64,000 bases of DNA, taken from contig OZ017795.1 in NCBI GenBank assembly GCA_963969395.1, positions 38,421,063 to 38,485,062 on the forward strand. The letters are read 5' to 3'. Each line of letters begins with the position of its first letter. The stretch's first letter is position 1. The position numbers and the translations under genes are program-made. Source of the DNA: Pseudoscleropodium purum. Taxonomy: Eukaryota; Streptophyta; Bryopsida; Hypnales; Brachytheciaceae. Of the stretch, positions 61,126 through 64,000 are shown in pieces. Under the pieces are notes generated by a model, which had not been told where the DNA came from, did no database searches, and saw only the letters and a program-made list of their open reading frames with translations.

Positions 61126-62370
61126 TTAATATTTTTTTTACTCGATTGCATGTGCTTAGCTTGTTGTATAATATTTTACTTTTTGTTTTTGTTTTTGTTG
61201 TATTTGCATTGCTAGCCAAAGCCAAACGACCTGCAACAAGACCCATTGCTTTTCCTAATGTATGAGGCAAGTGGAAAAATTTCTTGTTTGAAACCACCTT
61301 CCATAATCGATGACCATGACTTCTACCATTTAGATTGAGTGCATAGTTGAGTGGATCAAAAGTGGCACTTGGTGACTCTATAGAAGTCCCTCAAAGTCAA
61401 TAGGCAAGTTTTTAAATAGTAGTCATTCTACATGCTATGATACCCTACAAAAGTGGGAGAATGTATATATTTTAATTAAATGAATATGGGTAAAATATGC
61501 AAGAGTCATAGGCCATACATCTTAGTTGGAGTTTCAATTTACAATTTGGGTGCTCCTATAGGTGGCAAAATTCCAAATAATTTTATTTTAAAATGATCCC
61601 ATATTCTTGTATAATGTTCTATTAGAAAACACACATCTAGAAGATCCCATACCAAAGAGATTAGCTAGAAGAAAAATGAATAAATAATAAAGTAAGGCTT
61701 TGAAAGGGACATTTGAAAATACATATCATTTCAGACTATAAAAAAAGTCTTTAACTCAAAATTGCAATACATTAATGATATTTAAAACATCAATTTGGAA
61801 CACTTATTATCATATCTATTTACAATAATTTAATAAAGTCTATTTTTTTTCTTGCAAATATTTATATATACAAATTACAGGCTTAAATATATAGTGTTGA
61901 CATTGTAACAATCCATAATAATCCATACAAAAGTCCCTCTATGCTTAAAGTAAATGATTTCTTAAACGTCAATTACATGGTTGCTTAAGCAACCACATGT
62001 AGAATAAAGTACATGACATTTTAATTTAAATATACATTTTTATTATACACAATAGAGCTTGTAATAAGAGAAGTCCCTAAAAACGTCTTTGTGATAGTGA
62101 TTTGGGTCCTCTCAATTATGCATTCACCCTTTATTGAACCTTAGATTGTACTATGAAGAGTCTCTTTCATTGTGTGAGAACAAAAAAATTGCACTTTATA
62201 GTGTTGTTTTGCACCAACTTGTCATGGATGTTTGCTTATGGTAAATAAAACATTTGAATGATGGGTCTAGTGATGTGGCATCTAGTGTCAAAGCACATCA
62301 CGATGTATTATTTACATGGATATTTTACTAGGCTTTTTTTCTTTTCTTTTTTTAAAACAAGTGTGTTCAT
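61126..62370. other. AT-rich intergenic, no gene seen
   Basis: No coding region supported. Confidence 0.45.
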
Positions 62371-62429
62371 GTGACTCATTTCAAGGGTTTTCCGTCAGGA
62401 AGAGAGGGTGATTTTACACACAAGGTAAA

Positions 62430-62520
62430 AAACCAATTGCCGTCATGTATTGAACCCATGACCACGCCATTTGGTGTCGATATCTCACCACCATCACCTG
62501 ATAGTTTAGGGTCATCTCCC
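62430..62520 (-). repeat. tRNA-like (SINE-type) fragment
   Basis: The minus strand reads GGTGGTGAGATATCGACACC, then GGCGTGGTCATGGGTTCAAT. The last part fits a pol III B box (GGTTCRANYC), and the first is where an A box would lie. No cloverleaf or intact tRNA can be folded by eye. A tRNA-derived SINE head is the likeliest explanation. Confidence 0.35.
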
Positions 62521-62749
62521 ACCAATTTTACTAGGCTTTTGAACCTTGACGTGAGGTAGGATCATTCTTAGTGCTTCAACCATGTAAGAGATTCTTTGTT
62601 ATTTGGTGGGGATTCAATCCATTGTTTTGTTTGCCACCCAACTTTGTTTTTTTTAATCTCTTCTACATGTTCTAATTCAGTTCTTTCAAATGATTGAACA
62701 TCTAAATTTCATTGAAATTAGACTATCTGAGGTTAGGCAATGACATCAA

Positions 62750-64000
62750 AAATTCTATTTCATTTTATCTTTGCAAAAGACCTATCTGAGGCCTGACCTG
62801 GGTAGCATATGTTGTCATGCAAGGACAACACGTCTTCAACTTTCAACAGCCAAAGTTTGTTAACCCAAAACCAGGAAATGGAATGTTAGGTGTGTGAGTG
62901 TGTATGGATAGAAAGTTAAAAGAAGACAAAAATGAGATTCTTTCTCTTCTTCCAATGGAGGTGTTTTTGTACTCCTGAAGAAGGATGTTCAATTCCGTTG
63001 AACCATTCTCACCAGAAAATGATGCATACTAAAAGTTAGTTTTAATCATCTCATCTCATTTCATCTCCGCAGGCTTGTTCTGGGTCCCAAATACATTTTG
63101 AAAGCAATTTTACCTGAGGTAGAGTATTGCAAAAAAATGCCGTAAATGCCATCAATGTCATTCCATAAATTGTTCCTCAAATAATTGAAAACTTCTCTCC
63201 ATTCTTGGGGAGCAGCAAGACCATTAACAAAAAGTTAGACACTGAAGTAATAGATGGCATGCTCAAATGCTTATGTAAGACAATTTTAGGATAGGTGCAC
63301 TTGCCTTTGAGTCTAGAAGGGTGCTTGAACGGTTTATCCTTCAATCAATTTCCTGAAGCAAACTCTGGTATTCAATGTAATTTCACTGCTCTTGTGTCAA
63401 AATTTGTTTTAACAAATTTGTGTCAAAATCAACAAAAAATCAATTGGATCAATGCGACCAAAACAACAGAAAAAGTGAATTATCTAGTAGTGTTTGAAAA
63501 TCTGTGAGGTGTAAGTTATATTAACCCTGCAAGAATGTTGTCCCCTATGACCAAGGTAGTTGCCAAAACTCTCTGATTACTGAACCAATTGGTGCATTGA
63601 CTGCATCACCTTTTTCTGCAGTTAACAGTGAAGTCATCCATCAGACCACTGTGGATCTCCCCAACTGAACATCTTTTTATGCATGCAACCTACCGTAGAA
63701 TCCATCCAGGTATTGGCCCCCCTTCCAAACCCACCAAACTACCTGACCAAATGGAACCCTCACTGAGACTTTTTGGAAAAGCATTAAGATACCTGAGGTA
63801 GAATACAATTGCAAACGCCATGTTTGTTCCACATATTATTCTGATACCTCAAATAATTGGAAATAGGTCTCCGTTCTTTTCTTTTCTTTTTCTTTGGGAG
63901 CAGCAAAATGAAGTCCGACCGTCAACGCTAACAAAATTGAACTGGTGGACAATAAAATGAAGCATGTGGTATGCCCGTGTGTCGTACTTATGAAAGTTAC
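62750..64000 (-). repeat. repeat X, right inverted arm (runs off window)
   Basis: Inverse of 50150-50780 (62750-63345) and of 48396-48727 (63668-63996). The part between (63346-63667) is only partly similar to the left arm. The copy continues beyond the window end. Confidence 0.85.

Overview
This is nuclear DNA from a land plant. It is AT-rich, it has one intron-rich gene of a plant-specific family, and it is otherwise full of old dispersed repeats. The sequence alone does not fix the species. The large repeat-filled intergenic space would fit a non-flowering vascular plant such as a gymnosperm or fern, but that is inference.

The only clearly functional gene is on the minus strand at 8.7-12.8 kb. 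It encodes a MICROTUBULE-ASSOCIATED PROTEIN 70 (MAP70) coiled-coil protein in 11 coding exons, all with GT-AG introns. A GC- and GA-rich leader lies upstream, with a good minus-strand TATA box near 13.72 kb. Its 3' flank (7.4-8.7 kb) is less AT-rich than its surroundings and may hold the 3' UTR.

The left end (1.06-3.15 kb, plus strand) holds a broken, exon-structured gene. Its fragments resemble a beta-class (circularly permuted) SAM-dependent DNA amino-methyltransferase: a motif IV-like segment, then a DDGAILLFH strand, then a VLDxxAST motif I, then a GRHxxALExD motif II. It carries at least five in-frame stops.

The rest (14-64 kb) is intergenic and built of repeats. (a) The main component is a superfamily of roughly 0.25-0.95 kb non-coding elements with termini TTAACCCCTAAAGG...CCTTTAGGGGTTAA. 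A nested insertion compared with its uninterrupted paralogues shows a TTAA target-site duplication, the signature of piggyBac/Kolobok-type transposons. No transposase is visible. (b) A second MITE-like family (about 320 bp, termini TAAGGTAGGAGGT) has three copies, one with an empty site in a paralogue. (c) A roughly 270-bp family with a G-run and the phrase GGAGGGCCGT has four copies. (d) A larger, less AT-rich repeat ('X') occurs inverted at 39.4-41.7 kb, in tandem at 50.2-53.06 and 53.06-55.2 kb, and inverted again at 62.7-64.0 kb, running off the window end. (e) Smaller pairs, hairpins and tandem repeats complete the picture.

No rRNA gene, intact tRNA gene, CRISPR array or recognisable retrotransposon gag/pol domain was found.
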